8,390 nt of DNA from Candidatus Latescibacterota bacterium (lineage in GTDB: Bacteria > JAAXHH01 > JABIQT01): the NCBI GenBank assembly GCA_018667995.1, contig JABIQT010000464.1:1-8390 (forward strand), written 5' to 3'. Positions within the stretch are counted from its first letter, which is position 1. Each line of letters opens with the position of its first letter. Of the stretch, positions 1 to 6,349 are shown one piece after another. Position numbers and translations under genes: made by a program. The notes beneath the pieces were generated by a model. That model saw nothing but the letters and a program-made list of their open reading frames with translations. It had not been told where the DNA came from and searched no databases.

Positions 1-478
1 ATGCGAGACCATCTATCGATATCTCTGACTTGTGATCGTCAATATTCAAACGAGCGTCCTTAGGGATGCGAATCGTATAGTGAACAAATGGCAATGTAAC
101 GCTATTTCCATCGCCCCATCCATCATCGCCGCCCAGATTTCTCTGTACGCCACCATAGTCGGATTCTATGAATACCGAACCGGGACTGTCATCTATAAGA
201 ATCTCCGTGTATTCTACGGCTTCTTCCCGGATACGTGAACGGCCGTCGGGCTCAACTATGGCCCGGATCTCGACTTCAGACTTGTCCCATGCCGATACCG
301 TCACGCTTCCTTTAAAAGTTTCTATGGATACACGTCCGCCCGATCTCAAGGCTACCGACCGAACGACCTCTTTTGAACCTTGCGCCTGGCTCGGCCCTGG
401 TGCCGCATACAATCCGACGAAGAGGCAGAGGCCAGTCAATCCAAAGATCATGTGTGATATGCGTCTTGATTTCGTCAT
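1..478 (-). CDS. Secreted DUF4097-like (putative adhesin-type) protein, partial at C-terminus
   Basis: An open minus-strand frame runs 159 codons from ATG at 478-476 to the window edge with no stop, so the C-terminus is missing. An AGGAG ribosome site at 489-485 lies 6 bases before the ATG and fixes the start. Residues 1-5 are basic (MTKSRR), a hydrophobic stretch spans about 10-26, and SQA|QG near residue 32 is a plausible signal peptidase I site, so export is likely. The mature part has alternating beta strands: RVSIETFKGSVTVSAWD (49-65), then VEIRA, and later YTIRIPKDARLNI (134-146). This matches the DUF4097/DUF4098 beta-rich fold, often annotated as putative adhesin and of unknown biochemical role. 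A Gly/Asp-rich loop sits at 109-124. The gene is divergent from everything else here and probably has its own promoter in the 479-700 interval. Family is moderately sure; function is unknown. Confidence 0.75.
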   Translation of the reverse strand, partial: MTKSRRISHMIFGLTGLCLFVGLYAAPGPSQAQGSKEVVRSVALRSGGRVSIETFKGSVTVSAWDKSEVEIRAIVEPDGRSRIREEAVEYTEILIDDSPGSVFIESDYGGVQRNLGGDDGWGDGNSVTLPFVHYTIRIPKDARLNIDDHKSEISIDGLA

Positions 479-886
479 GCCAATCTCCTGGTGGGGACGG
501 TGAACCATCATAATCTGGATTGATGGATGCCACACGAATAATTGTGTCTCAATAGCTTCAGCTATTCAGATGAGACTGCGTCTCTCTTCAAAACGATGGT
601 AGTGATACAGCATAATACCGGTACCACGATCCAACCGTCCCTCGCCACTCTCACAGTGCAAGTGCCGTGCCATTGCGACATAATTAGACTAACTTCTTAT
701 ATTTCACCTACTTGTGTTTTACCAGGCACAATTACAACTGGGACGATGTTTCATTTACGGGATTGGAGCGTCCCGAAACTGGACCCCGTTTTCTGTTGAC
801 ACCTGTACCGTTTCCGACTATCTCAAGGAGGTGCTTCAAATACCTGACAATCATGAACAAATAGCCATACATAATATGAAAGGTCA
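479..886. other. Divergent intergenic region without an intact gene
   Basis: This 408-bp stretch separates the minus-strand secreted protein from the plus-strand cluster, so it should hold promoters for both. Frames here are short. The longest plus frame (542-799) has no ribosome site and no recognisable protein. On the minus strand, TATGAT (512-507) is a possible -10 for the left gene, without a convincing -35. On the plus strand TTGACA at 796-801 is a perfect -35, but the hexamer 17 bases later (TATCTC, 819-824) is poor. AAGGAGG at 825-831 resembles a strong ribosome site, but no start codon lies at proper distance. The right end may be the relic of a nitroreductase gene (listed separately). 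Confidence 0.5.
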
Positions 887-890
887 ATGA
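693..890 (+). pseudogene. Possible nitroreductase C-terminal remnant
   Basis: The plus frame in phase with 888-890 (TGA) is open from just after a TAA at 690-692. It reads through GIGAS at about 759-773 and ends with DYLKEVLQIPDNHEQIAI (816-869) before a short tail. Nitroreductase-family proteins end with a similar pattern: a Gly-rich helix end (GLG/GIG), about 20-25 residues, then a helix ending LLG-IP-[DE], then a short hydrophobic strand. The spacing here is about right. No intact N-terminal half with an FMN-binding Arg/Ser pattern is visible in any frame upstream, and no start codon with a ribosome site serves this frame. I infer a decayed fragment. The resemblance rests on memory of the family pattern, so it may be chance. 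The frame's stop overlaps the ATG of the next gene. Confidence 0.25.
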
Positions 891-1168
891 TGCAGCAGCG
901 TCAGAAATTGCTCGTGCTCTACCTGCGTTCGCCGGACCTGGCAAGCCAGGTCGGATCCTGGAGTGTATATGATGGTGCGGGACAGTCCCGTCATACTACC
1001 GGGGACAGTGAGAATCCGCCATACAATTCCGTTCTGGAAGCTATGCAGGACGGCTGGAGAGTAATCCAGTTTCCGCAACAATGGCCGGCGTTTCCTGGGA
1101 TGGAATATCAGACATCCTACCTGAAGAACGAGTACATTCTTGAGAAATTGGAGGATTTCGATGGTTGA
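887..1168 (+). CDS. Small conserved-looking protein of unknown family, paired with PhyH gene
   Basis: A 93-residue protein with no signal peptide or membrane segment, probably cytoplasmic. Two ATGs stand in tandem (887 and 890). GAAAGG at 878-883 is 6 bases before the second and only 3 before the first, so 890 may be the real start. A first strand reads KLLVLYLRSPD (7-17). A Gly/Ser-rich middle follows, then an aromatic-rich half: VLEAMQDGWRVIQFP (49-63), PAFPG (67-71), and a helix-like YLKNEYILEKLE (78-89). The DGWRVIQFP block looks like a conserved core rather than random translation. I do not recognise a named family. The stop lies inside the start of the dioxygenase gene (ATGGTTGA, 8-base overlap), so the two are almost surely co-translated and may work together. 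Confidence that it is a gene is good; function is unknown. Confidence 0.75.
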   Translation: MMQQRQKLLVLYLRSPDLASQVGSWSVYDGAGQSRHTTGDSENPPYNSVLEAMQDGWRVIQFPQQWPAFPGMEYQTSYLKNEYILEKLEDFDG

Positions 1169-1982
1169 TAGGGACCTGCTACTGACCACAAAACAGATGG
1201 CATCATTTGTGGCAAACGGATACTTGAGATTTGACGAACTCGTGCCACAGGACTTGAACGAGGCAGCAATCGAAGAGATCTCCAATCGGAAGATACCACG
1301 AGAGGAAGCAGGAACCTCAAGTGAAGAGATCTGGCCGGATCCAAGCGCTGTGGGTCGCGTATTCAGACTACCTGAAATCCAGGGGATTATCCAGAGTCTT
1401 GTGGGGCCCAACCCGTTATACGATCACCATGCGGTCCACACAGTTAACGCCACACACGATGTGGGGCAGATCTGGCACGCAGACGCCATCATCGACCTAC
1501 GCATGCATTTCGATATCCAGTTCTTCTACTTCTCTCATGACACGCCCCGTGAGATGGGCGGAACTATGATTCTGCCCGGCAGCCAATTTCGGCGTATCAG
1601 CGAGTCCGATATTTCTCGCTACCAGAACTTCATGGGACAGATTGCCATGGATTGCAAAGCAGGTACCGTCGTTGTCGTACATCACGGTATATGGCATTGT
1701 GCGCAGCCCAATAAGACGGATCGCACTCGATACATGTTCAAGCTTCGACTAAACCCGACCGTTCGGCAACTTCGGCTCTGGAACACGGATGACATTGATG
1801 ATCCTACCATCCCCGGTATCTTGAGTACCAATCACAAGTGGTATGGCAATGAAGATCGGCTGGAGATGGTAAATCGGATCAAGTTCTGGCGATTTCTTAC
1901 GGGCGACGACGATTTCGACCTTCACTATTGGCTAGGCCGCCTGGAGAACCAACCGGAGACGGCACCGGTGTTATCCGAGTGA
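1161..1982 (+). CDS. Phytanoyl-CoA dioxygenase (PhyH) family Fe(II)/2-oxoglutarate oxygenase
   Basis: The product has 273 residues. The ATG at 1161 is preceded by GGAGG (1150-1154) six bases upstream. An upstream in-frame TTG at 1140 lacks this and is rejected. The N-terminus LLTTKQMASFVANGYLRF (7-24) is the usual PhyH opening helix. The iron site is visible: H106-x-D108 in IWHADAIID, and the distal His in WHCAQPN (H179). R190 lies 11 residues after it and fits the 2-oxoglutarate-binding Arg. GGTMILPGSQ (133-142) is the conserved turn before the core strand. All ligands of an active enzyme are therefore present, and it should hydroxylate a small molecule with O2 and 2-oxoglutarate in the cytoplasm. 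Family members act on very varied substrates (lipid acyl chains, ectoine, secondary metabolites), so none is assigned. It overlaps the small upstream gene by 8 bases and is followed after 55 bp by the next gene. Confidence 0.9.
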   Translation: MVDRDLLLTTKQMASFVANGYLRFDELVPQDLNEAAIEEISNRKIPREEAGTSSEEIWPDPSAVGRVFRLPEIQGIIQSLVGPNPLYDHHAVHTVNATHDVGQIWHADAIIDLRMHFDIQFFYFSHDTPREMGGTMILPGSQFRRISESDISRYQNFMGQIAMDCKAGTVVVVHHGIWHCAQPNKTDRTRYMFKLRLNPTVRQLRLWNTDDIDDPTIPGILSTNHKWYGNEDRLEMVNRIKFWRFLTGDDDFDLHYWLGRLENQPETAPVLSE

Positions 1983-2037
1983 ATTTACCCGGATCGCATG
2001 ACATGGAATAGCAGGCCATATCAACCAAAGAGGCGAA

Positions 2038-2550
2038 ATGGATTGGGAGATCAAGAAGCGCGGCCGAGTAACCTATTACCGTAAATGGGAGAACGATTTA
2101 TTCTCCGATCTGGTCGTAGAGGCCCTTGATAACGGAGATCTCAAGATACGTTTTGTGGGGATGACTGGCGCCAGAGCCGCGACTCGGGAACTCGGGCTGG
2201 ACAACACCGCCAAAATGGATCCTGCTTTAGAAATACCACGACTATTCGATACTTGGGAGCAGTACGTCAAAGACGCAGGTATCTGTGACTCACTGAAGGA
2301 ATTGGACTTCCTGGAGGTCCACGCTTTCGGGGCCGCACCGAAAGAGCCGAACCCTTTGACAGATCCCGAGGGCTACATGGCCGAGAAACTTCGTATACGC
2401 AAGTCATATGCGGAGGCCTACGCCCTGTACTGGCAGGAGAACATGCCCGATAACGGACTCCCAGTTCGCTTTACAGTATACCTTGAAGAACTACCTGACC
2501 TGGACGCCTGCTACGAGTTTGGCGCCGTTGCCCTTTATCAAAAACAATAA
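2038..2550 (+). CDS. Hypothetical 170-residue soluble protein
   Basis: I do not recognise this protein. It starts at ATG 2038 with AGAGG at 2029-2033, a short 4-base spacing. It has no signal peptide, no hydrophobic helix and no Cys-rich or nucleotide-binding motif, and it is rich in Glu, Asp and Tyr. The first 40 residues look like beta strands (RVTYYRKWENDLFSDLVVEA, then DLKIRFVGM). The middle has aromatic helices (LFDTWEQYVKDAG, near 69-81). A Pro-rich link (PKEPNPLTDPEGY, about 101-113) leads to a helix with repeated Tyr (SYAEAYALYW), and it ends in strands (PVRFTVYLEEL, YEFGAVALY). Codon use and composition resemble the neighbours, and it sits between co-directional genes 55 bp and 20 bp away. 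This supports a real gene in the same operon; its role is open. Confidence 0.7.
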   Translation: MDWEIKKRGRVTYYRKWENDLFSDLVVEALDNGDLKIRFVGMTGARAATRELGLDNTAKMDPALEIPRLFDTWEQYVKDAGICDSLKELDFLEVHAFGAAPKEPNPLTDPEGYMAEKLRIRKSYAEAYALYWQENMPDNGLPVRFTVYLEELPDLDACYEFGAVALYQKQ

Positions 2551-2570
2551 GAGAATCTGGTACCTGAAAG

Positions 2571-2873
2571 ATGTCCAGTCTAAGTATCTTCCGGGGGGTT
2601 GCTTTCTTCGAGGGTTTATCCTTCTTGATACTTCTCGGAATCGCTATGCCACTTAAATACATTTATGGGGCTCCTCATACCGTCGAGATAGTAGGCCCGA
2701 TCCACGGTATCCTCTTTATGGTGTATTGTATCTACCTAATCGTCATATTCCGCGAGTATGAACTTCCAATCAGAAGTATAATCGAAGGCTTTGTCGCAGG
2801 TATCCTTCCGTTCGGTACTTTTGCGTTCGACATCCGTGTACGCAATGAGATCGGTCGGCAAGCTAAATCATGA
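2571..2873 (+). CDS. DUF3817 family small integral membrane protein
   Basis: A 100-residue protein with about three membrane helices: 7-27 (VAFFEGLSFLILLGIAMPL region), 42-60, and 69-87. It carries the DUF3817 hallmarks: FRGVAFFEG (7-15), LLGIAMPLKY (21-30), the His-Gly pair in GPIHGILF (42-49), and LPFGTFAFD (79-87). Length fits the family, usually about 90-110 residues. The biochemical function of DUF3817 is not known. The start ATG 2571 has only GAAAG directly before it, a poor ribosome site, and the previous stop is 20 bases away, so translation may be coupled to the upstream gene. The stop is 10 bases before the permease start. Its position directly upstream of a transporter gene is suggestive but does not prove that they interact. 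Confidence 0.88.
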   Translation: MSSLSIFRGVAFFEGLSFLILLGIAMPLKYIYGAPHTVEIVGPIHGILFMVYCIYLIVIFREYELPIRSIIEGFVAGILPFGTFAFDIRVRNEIGRQAKS

Positions 2874-2883
2874 GGACAGGCCC

Positions 2884-4197
2884 ATGAGCGATACGCTGCA
2901 GCGGGAGTTGGGTCTCGGGCCAGCCACGGCGATGGTGGTCAGTGGAATGATCGCCGTAGGGATTTTCCTCGTGCCGGCAGGCATGGCCAAATCCCTCGGC
3001 TCCCCCTTACTCTTGCTCGTAATATGGTTGCTCATGGCCAGCATGGCACTCAGCGGCGCTCTCTGTTACGGTGAGCTGGCGTCCCGGTTTCCCCAGGCTG
3101 GTGGAGGATATGTATATCTGAGGGAAACATACGGCCCTCAGATAGCTTTCCTGTATGGCTGGAAATCCATGCTCGTACTGGACCCGGGGATTACCGCTGC
3201 CTTGGGCATGGGCATGGCGGCGTATGCGGACTCTCTGTTCGATTTAGGCGACCTGGGTATGAAGATCACGGCGATCACTGTGATTCTATCTCTGGCCGTG
3301 GTCAACATGGTTGGGGTCCGGTTCGGTGCATGGCTGGTGCAATGGGTAACGGTATTCAAGATTGGCGTTCTTGCCTTCATCGCCCTATGGGGATTCGGAT
3401 TCGGACTCGGTGACTGGTCCAATTTCTCTCCTTTTGTCACACAGCGCCCGGGATCAGCGCCTCTCTTCCCTGATGCCTTAGCTGGTGGGCTGGTAGGCGC
3501 TTTCTTCGCATTCGCTGGATGGTGGGATGTCAGCAAACTCGCCGGTGAGGTGCGGGATCCCGCACGTACACTGCCACGAGCCCTGATTCTGGCTGTCGTC
3601 GTGGTAACTTTGACCTATATCGTAACCAGCGCCGCATTCATGTACCTCGTACCAATGCAGGAAATCACGTCAGACCGTACTTTCGCCGCGCAGGTAGGCA
3701 GAATTCTGTTCGGTCGCAGTGGTGAGGTTATTTTTTCAGCCATTGTTATCATTTCCGTGCTGGGCAGCATTACGGGTATGTTGATGGCGATGCCGCGGGT
3801 ATACTTTGCCATGGCACGAGACGGTGTATTCCTGTCCTTCGCCGGTAAAATCCACCCATCGTTCGGTACCCCTGCCCGTGCGATCGCCATTCAAGCGGGG
3901 CTTGCGGCCCTGTACGTAATGCTGGGCTCCTTTGAGACCGTGGTTGCCTATATCATTTTCATCGCCGTAGTTTTCATTGCCCTGACCGTGATTGGAGTAC
4001 CAGTTCTTCGTAAGCGATATGGGGATACACCTGCCTATAAAACGCCTCTGTATCCGGCCACACCCATTGTGTTTCTCATTCTGGTTACCGTTCTTCTTTT
4101 GCTGCTTGGTGGTAGTAACCCGCTGCAGGCCGGCCTGGGAGTAGCCGTGGTTCTTGCAGGAATTCCATTTTACCACCTGGTGTTTAAGCAGAAGTAA
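2884..4197 (+). CDS. APC-superfamily amino acid permease (SLC7/LAT-like)
   Basis: A 437-residue polytopic membrane protein with about 12 hydrophobic helices. Family motifs are clear. The TM1 motif reads SGMIAVGIFLVPAG (20-33), where the usual GxIGxGIF has Ala for the second Gly. LCYGELASRFPQAGGGYVYL (60-79) covers TM2 and the following loop. FAFAGWWDVSKLAGEVRDP with a following TLPRAL spans TM6 to loop 6. The protein should import or exchange amino acids or amines across the inner membrane; the substrate cannot be read. I chose ATG 2884 because the family begins shortly before ELGLG and because GAGGACAGG (2872-2880) offers a ribosome site. The open frame continues upstream to a TTG at 2791 inside the DUF3817 gene, but that segment has no family match. 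The gene lies 10 bases after DUF3817 and 13 bases before the isomerase-like gene. Confidence 0.92.
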   Translation: MSDTLQRELGLGPATAMVVSGMIAVGIFLVPAGMAKSLGSPLLLLVIWLLMASMALSGALCYGELASRFPQAGGGYVYLRETYGPQIAFLYGWKSMLVLDPGITAALGMGMAAYADSLFDLGDLGMKITAITVILSLAVVNMVGVRFGAWLVQWVTVFKIGVLAFIALWGFGFGLGDWSNFSPFVTQRPGSAPLFPDALAGGLVGAFFAFAGWWDVSKLAGEVRDPARTLPRALILAVVVVTLTYIVTSAAFMYLVPMQEITSDRTFAAQVGRILFGRSGEVIFSAIVIISVLGSITGMLMAMPRVYFAMARDGVFLSFAGKIHPSFGTPARAIAIQAGLAALYVMLGSFETVVAYIIFIAVVFIALTVIGVPVLRKRYGDTPAYKTPLYPATPIVFLILVTVLLLLLGGSNPLQAGLGVAVVLAGIPFYHLVFKQK

Positions 4198-4198
4198 T

Positions 4199-4213
4199 AG
4201 GAGCAGCGACATC
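4199..4213 (+). promoter_or_regulatory. Ribosome binding site placing an AUC start codon
   Basis: AGGAG (4199-4203) is followed by a 7-base spacer and then ATC at 4211-4213. The ATC is in frame with the TIM-barrel protein, exactly where the family's first strand (ISVFTDEI) calls for Met. No ATG, GTG or TTG lies in frame between 4154 and this point. The site overlaps the permease stop region (TAATAG, 4195-4200). Confidence 0.55.
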
Positions 4214-5032
4214 ACAATATCTGTTTTTACGGATGAAATTAACCGGCAATCGCCCGCACGGGCACTGGAACTGGCAAGAGAGTGGCAAGTCGACTACGTT
4301 GAGGTGAGATCGCTCGTGAGCGGTCGCTTTCCAAATGTCGACGACCACGAACTTGAGGATATCGTCCGCCTGATCACCGATTCTGGGGTCGCAGTTTCGG
4401 CGGTTTCGCCGGGATTCTGTAAGGGGCCTGTTGATGATCCTGGTGTGGCGACATCAATATCTGAAGGACTGCCAAAAGCGTGCAAATGGGCACGTCGACT
4501 TGGTACGGAATTAATATCGTGTTTCGCATTCAGCCGCACTGACGATGGACTGGCTCCGGCAGCGGTCACTTCACGCGTCCGCGAAATGGCTGCCATCGTA
4601 GAAGACCATGGGTGTCGCCTGGTGCTGGAAAATGAGGCGACGAGTTGGGCGGCCACGGGAATAGAGGCCCTAGCAATCATCAACGAGACCGGTGCAGATA
4701 AAGTTGGTCTCTGCTGGGATCCAGGGAATGCCGCCCGAGCCGGTAGTGCCGCACCTTTCCCCGACGAGTACGAGCTAATCAAGAGTCATGTTGCCCATGT
4801 GCATGTGAAGAACTACAATCAAGATACAGGAAACTGGAGCCTCGCAGATGTGGGCACCGTTGATTGGAAAGGACAGATGGCTGCACTTAAGCGGGACGGA
4901 TATGCAGGACATGTCGTAGTCGAGACCCATACGGACATATCGCCCGACACCTTCGCGGTAGTGGAGCAAGGCCTATCCAGTCTCGAACGAAACACGCTAC
5001 ACAATCTCAAGTTTGTCAGGCAATTGGTATAG
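4211..5032 (+). CDS. Sugar phosphate isomerase/epimerase-like TIM-barrel protein (AP-endonuclease family 2 fold), probable AUC start
   Basis: The product is 273 residues counted from ATC 4211. Its first strand [M]TISVFTDEI is the standard start of this family. The only conventional in-frame start is TTG 4154, which overlaps the permease by 44 bases, lacks a good ribosome site and adds 19 unrelated residues. Metal-ligand positions of the xylose isomerase-like barrel are present: E140 in LVLENE, D170 in CWDPGN, H198 in HVHVKN and E238 in VVETH. The fold and ligands point to an enzyme acting on a sugar, sugar acid or inositol derivative through a divalent metal (isomerase, epimerase or dehydratase such as inosose dehydratase). 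The exact reaction cannot be told. It is cytoplasmic, with no signal peptide. It is the last gene of the close-packed cluster. The start codon is unusual: a true AUC start, a point mutation, or a sequencing error are all possible. Confidence 0.85.
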   Translation: MTISVFTDEINRQSPARALELAREWQVDYVEVRSLVSGRFPNVDDHELEDIVRLITDSGVAVSAVSPGFCKGPVDDPGVATSISEGLPKACKWARRLGTELISCFAFSRTDDGLAPAAVTSRVREMAAIVEDHGCRLVLENEATSWAATGIEALAIINETGADKVGLCWDPGNAARAGSAAPFPDEYELIKSHVAHVHVKNYNQDTGNWSLADVGTVDWKGQMAALKRDGYAGHVVVETHTDISPDTFAVVEQGLSSLERNTLHNLKFVRQLV

Positions 5033-5218
5033 CAAGCTTCCTGCATTACTCCGTGACGAACCAGAATTCCATTTTCTGATTTCAATTAGGCACCAGACAG
5101 CAGGTCTCAGGGGGAAGCCGTAGTTCGGCAACTATCAAACGGTTCTGCTGAGAAGATATCCTGACTTTTACGTAGCGTTTGCAGCTCCCAAATTTAATGT
5201 ACAGCCATAGGAAATCAT
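5033..5218. other. Intergenic spacer between isomerase-like and methyltransferase genes
   Basis: This 186-bp gap probably separates two transcription units. A weak inverted repeat CAGAA/TTCTG (about 5062-5078) has no T run of terminator quality. TTTAAT at 5193-5198 resembles a -10 hexamer, but no good -35 lies at the right distance. No RNA gene is recognisable. Confidence 0.35.
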
Positions 5219-6298
5219 GTGTCTAAACCCATTGAACTATACGCCAACGCCCTGCGAGGGCTGGGAAGGGTTACAGCCAGGGAGCTCAAGCACCTATTCG
5301 GCGGCGACCTACAGTCACGCCAAGCCGGACATACCCGTAACGTGGATATCATTCAATTCAAATATGATGGGCCACATGAATCGCTTCTGCAGATTGGTAC
5401 GACGGAGGATGTCTTTGCACTTATATGCGAGCTGGATCTAAGCGGAGATAGGGAGAAAGACTTGCTGGCCATAGCTGAATTATCCCGCCAAAAGTCTCTT
5501 ACAAGAGTCGTCGAGTATGCCAAGCTGTTCAGAGGACGCCCATCGAAGCGAATACGCTTCAGGGCAGTCGTCCAGGCGTCCGATGCAGACTGGCGACTCT
5601 ATCGGCGCAATGAAATGCAAGCATCGCTCGTAGAAGCCATCAATATGGCGTATCCAAAATGGAAGCCTGTCGATGATGAGGCCGATTTCGAATTCTGGCT
5701 GCAGCAGACAGATCGGGCCGCCACCATTGGAGTTCGTCTTTCCGATGCCACCATGCGACACCGTACCTACAAAATGGAACATATGCCCGGCTCACTCCGA
5801 CCTACTGTGGCTAGAGCCATGGCCTTCCTGGGGAGGCCCCAGGACAATGACGTCATCGTTGATCCGGTCTGCGGACTCGGAACTACGCTTATCGAACGCG
5901 CCCTCGCGGGCAGATGCAAAATGCTTCTGGGTGGAGATGGAGATTACGATGTGTCTGAATCGGCAATGGTCAATTTTGGTCGCAAACACCGTCCGCGCCT
6001 CATCTGCCACTGGGATGCCGAACGACTGCCGATCGCAGACGAATCAGTTCATGTGGTTCTTGCCAATCTGCCCTGGGGTCACAGGATAGCGGCAGACATC
6101 GGTCCCCACTATGCGGGTGTCTTACGGGAGGCCGAAAGGATATTGAAATCGCAGGGACGTGCGGTCTTCTTGACCGACCAATCCCGCGCGCTAGTGGCGT
6201 GCCTATCCTATTCGGAGCAACTCTTTGAGCTTGAGCGTATTACCGACGTATCAGTACTGGGGCGCGAAGCTGATATATTCGTGGTCCAAAAGATCTGA
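5219..6298 (+). CDS. THUMP-domain RNA (guanine-N2)-methyltransferase, Trm14/TrmN-RlmL-like
   Basis: A 359-residue protein starting at GTG 5219, with AGGA at 5209-5212 six bases upstream. The N-terminal 175 residues match the NFLD/THUMP arrangement that binds the RNA acceptor end (SLTRVVEYAKLF, KRIRFRAVV, MQASLVEAI). The linker RHRTYKMEHMPGSLRPTVA (180-198) is the family's R-x-Y...LRPTLA segment. The Rossmann methyltransferase half has motif I DPVCGLGTTLIE (215-226), where DPFCGSGT is more usual, and motif IV NLPWG (283-287), the N/D-L/P-P-W/Y-G signature of N2-guanine methyltransferases. It should transfer a methyl group from SAM to guanine N2, by family most likely m2G in tRNA, though an rRNA target is not excluded. 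All key motifs are present. An ATG two bases upstream (5217) is in another frame and opens only a 74-codon spurious frame. Confidence 0.87.
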   Translation: MSKPIELYANALRGLGRVTARELKHLFGGDLQSRQAGHTRNVDIIQFKYDGPHESLLQIGTTEDVFALICELDLSGDREKDLLAIAELSRQKSLTRVVEYAKLFRGRPSKRIRFRAVVQASDADWRLYRRNEMQASLVEAINMAYPKWKPVDDEADFEFWLQQTDRAATIGVRLSDATMRHRTYKMEHMPGSLRPTVARAMAFLGRPQDNDVIVDPVCGLGTTLIERALAGRCKMLLGGDGDYDVSESAMVNFGRKHRPRLICHWDAERLPIADESVHVVLANLPWGHRIAADIGPHYAGVLREAERILKSQGRAVFLTDQSRALVACLSYSEQLFELERITDVSVLGREADIFVVQKI

Positions 6299-6349
6299 TT
6301 GAGTGTGGCTGTCTTCATCGCGAATTAACCTCTACTACTACGGGTACTC

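Noticed and set aside
542-799. 85-codon plus-strand open frame in the divergent gap
   Set aside because: It has no ribosome site and no recognisable protein pattern, and it overlaps the better-supported nitroreductase-like frame.
884-1411. 175-codon minus-strand open frame
   Set aside because: It lies antisense to the small protein and the PhyH gene, which have ribosome sites and recognisable motifs. Its translation shows no family pattern.
2791-2883. N-terminal extension of the permease frame into the DUF3817 gene
   Set aside because: The extension starts at TTG without a ribosome site, overlaps DUF3817 by 83 bases and does not resemble permease N-termini. ATG 2884 fits the family.
3736-4215. 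159-codon minus-strand open frame opposite the permease
   Set aside because: It is low complexity (Leu run, many His, Asn and Gly), as expected for the antisense of a membrane protein gene, and has no motif.
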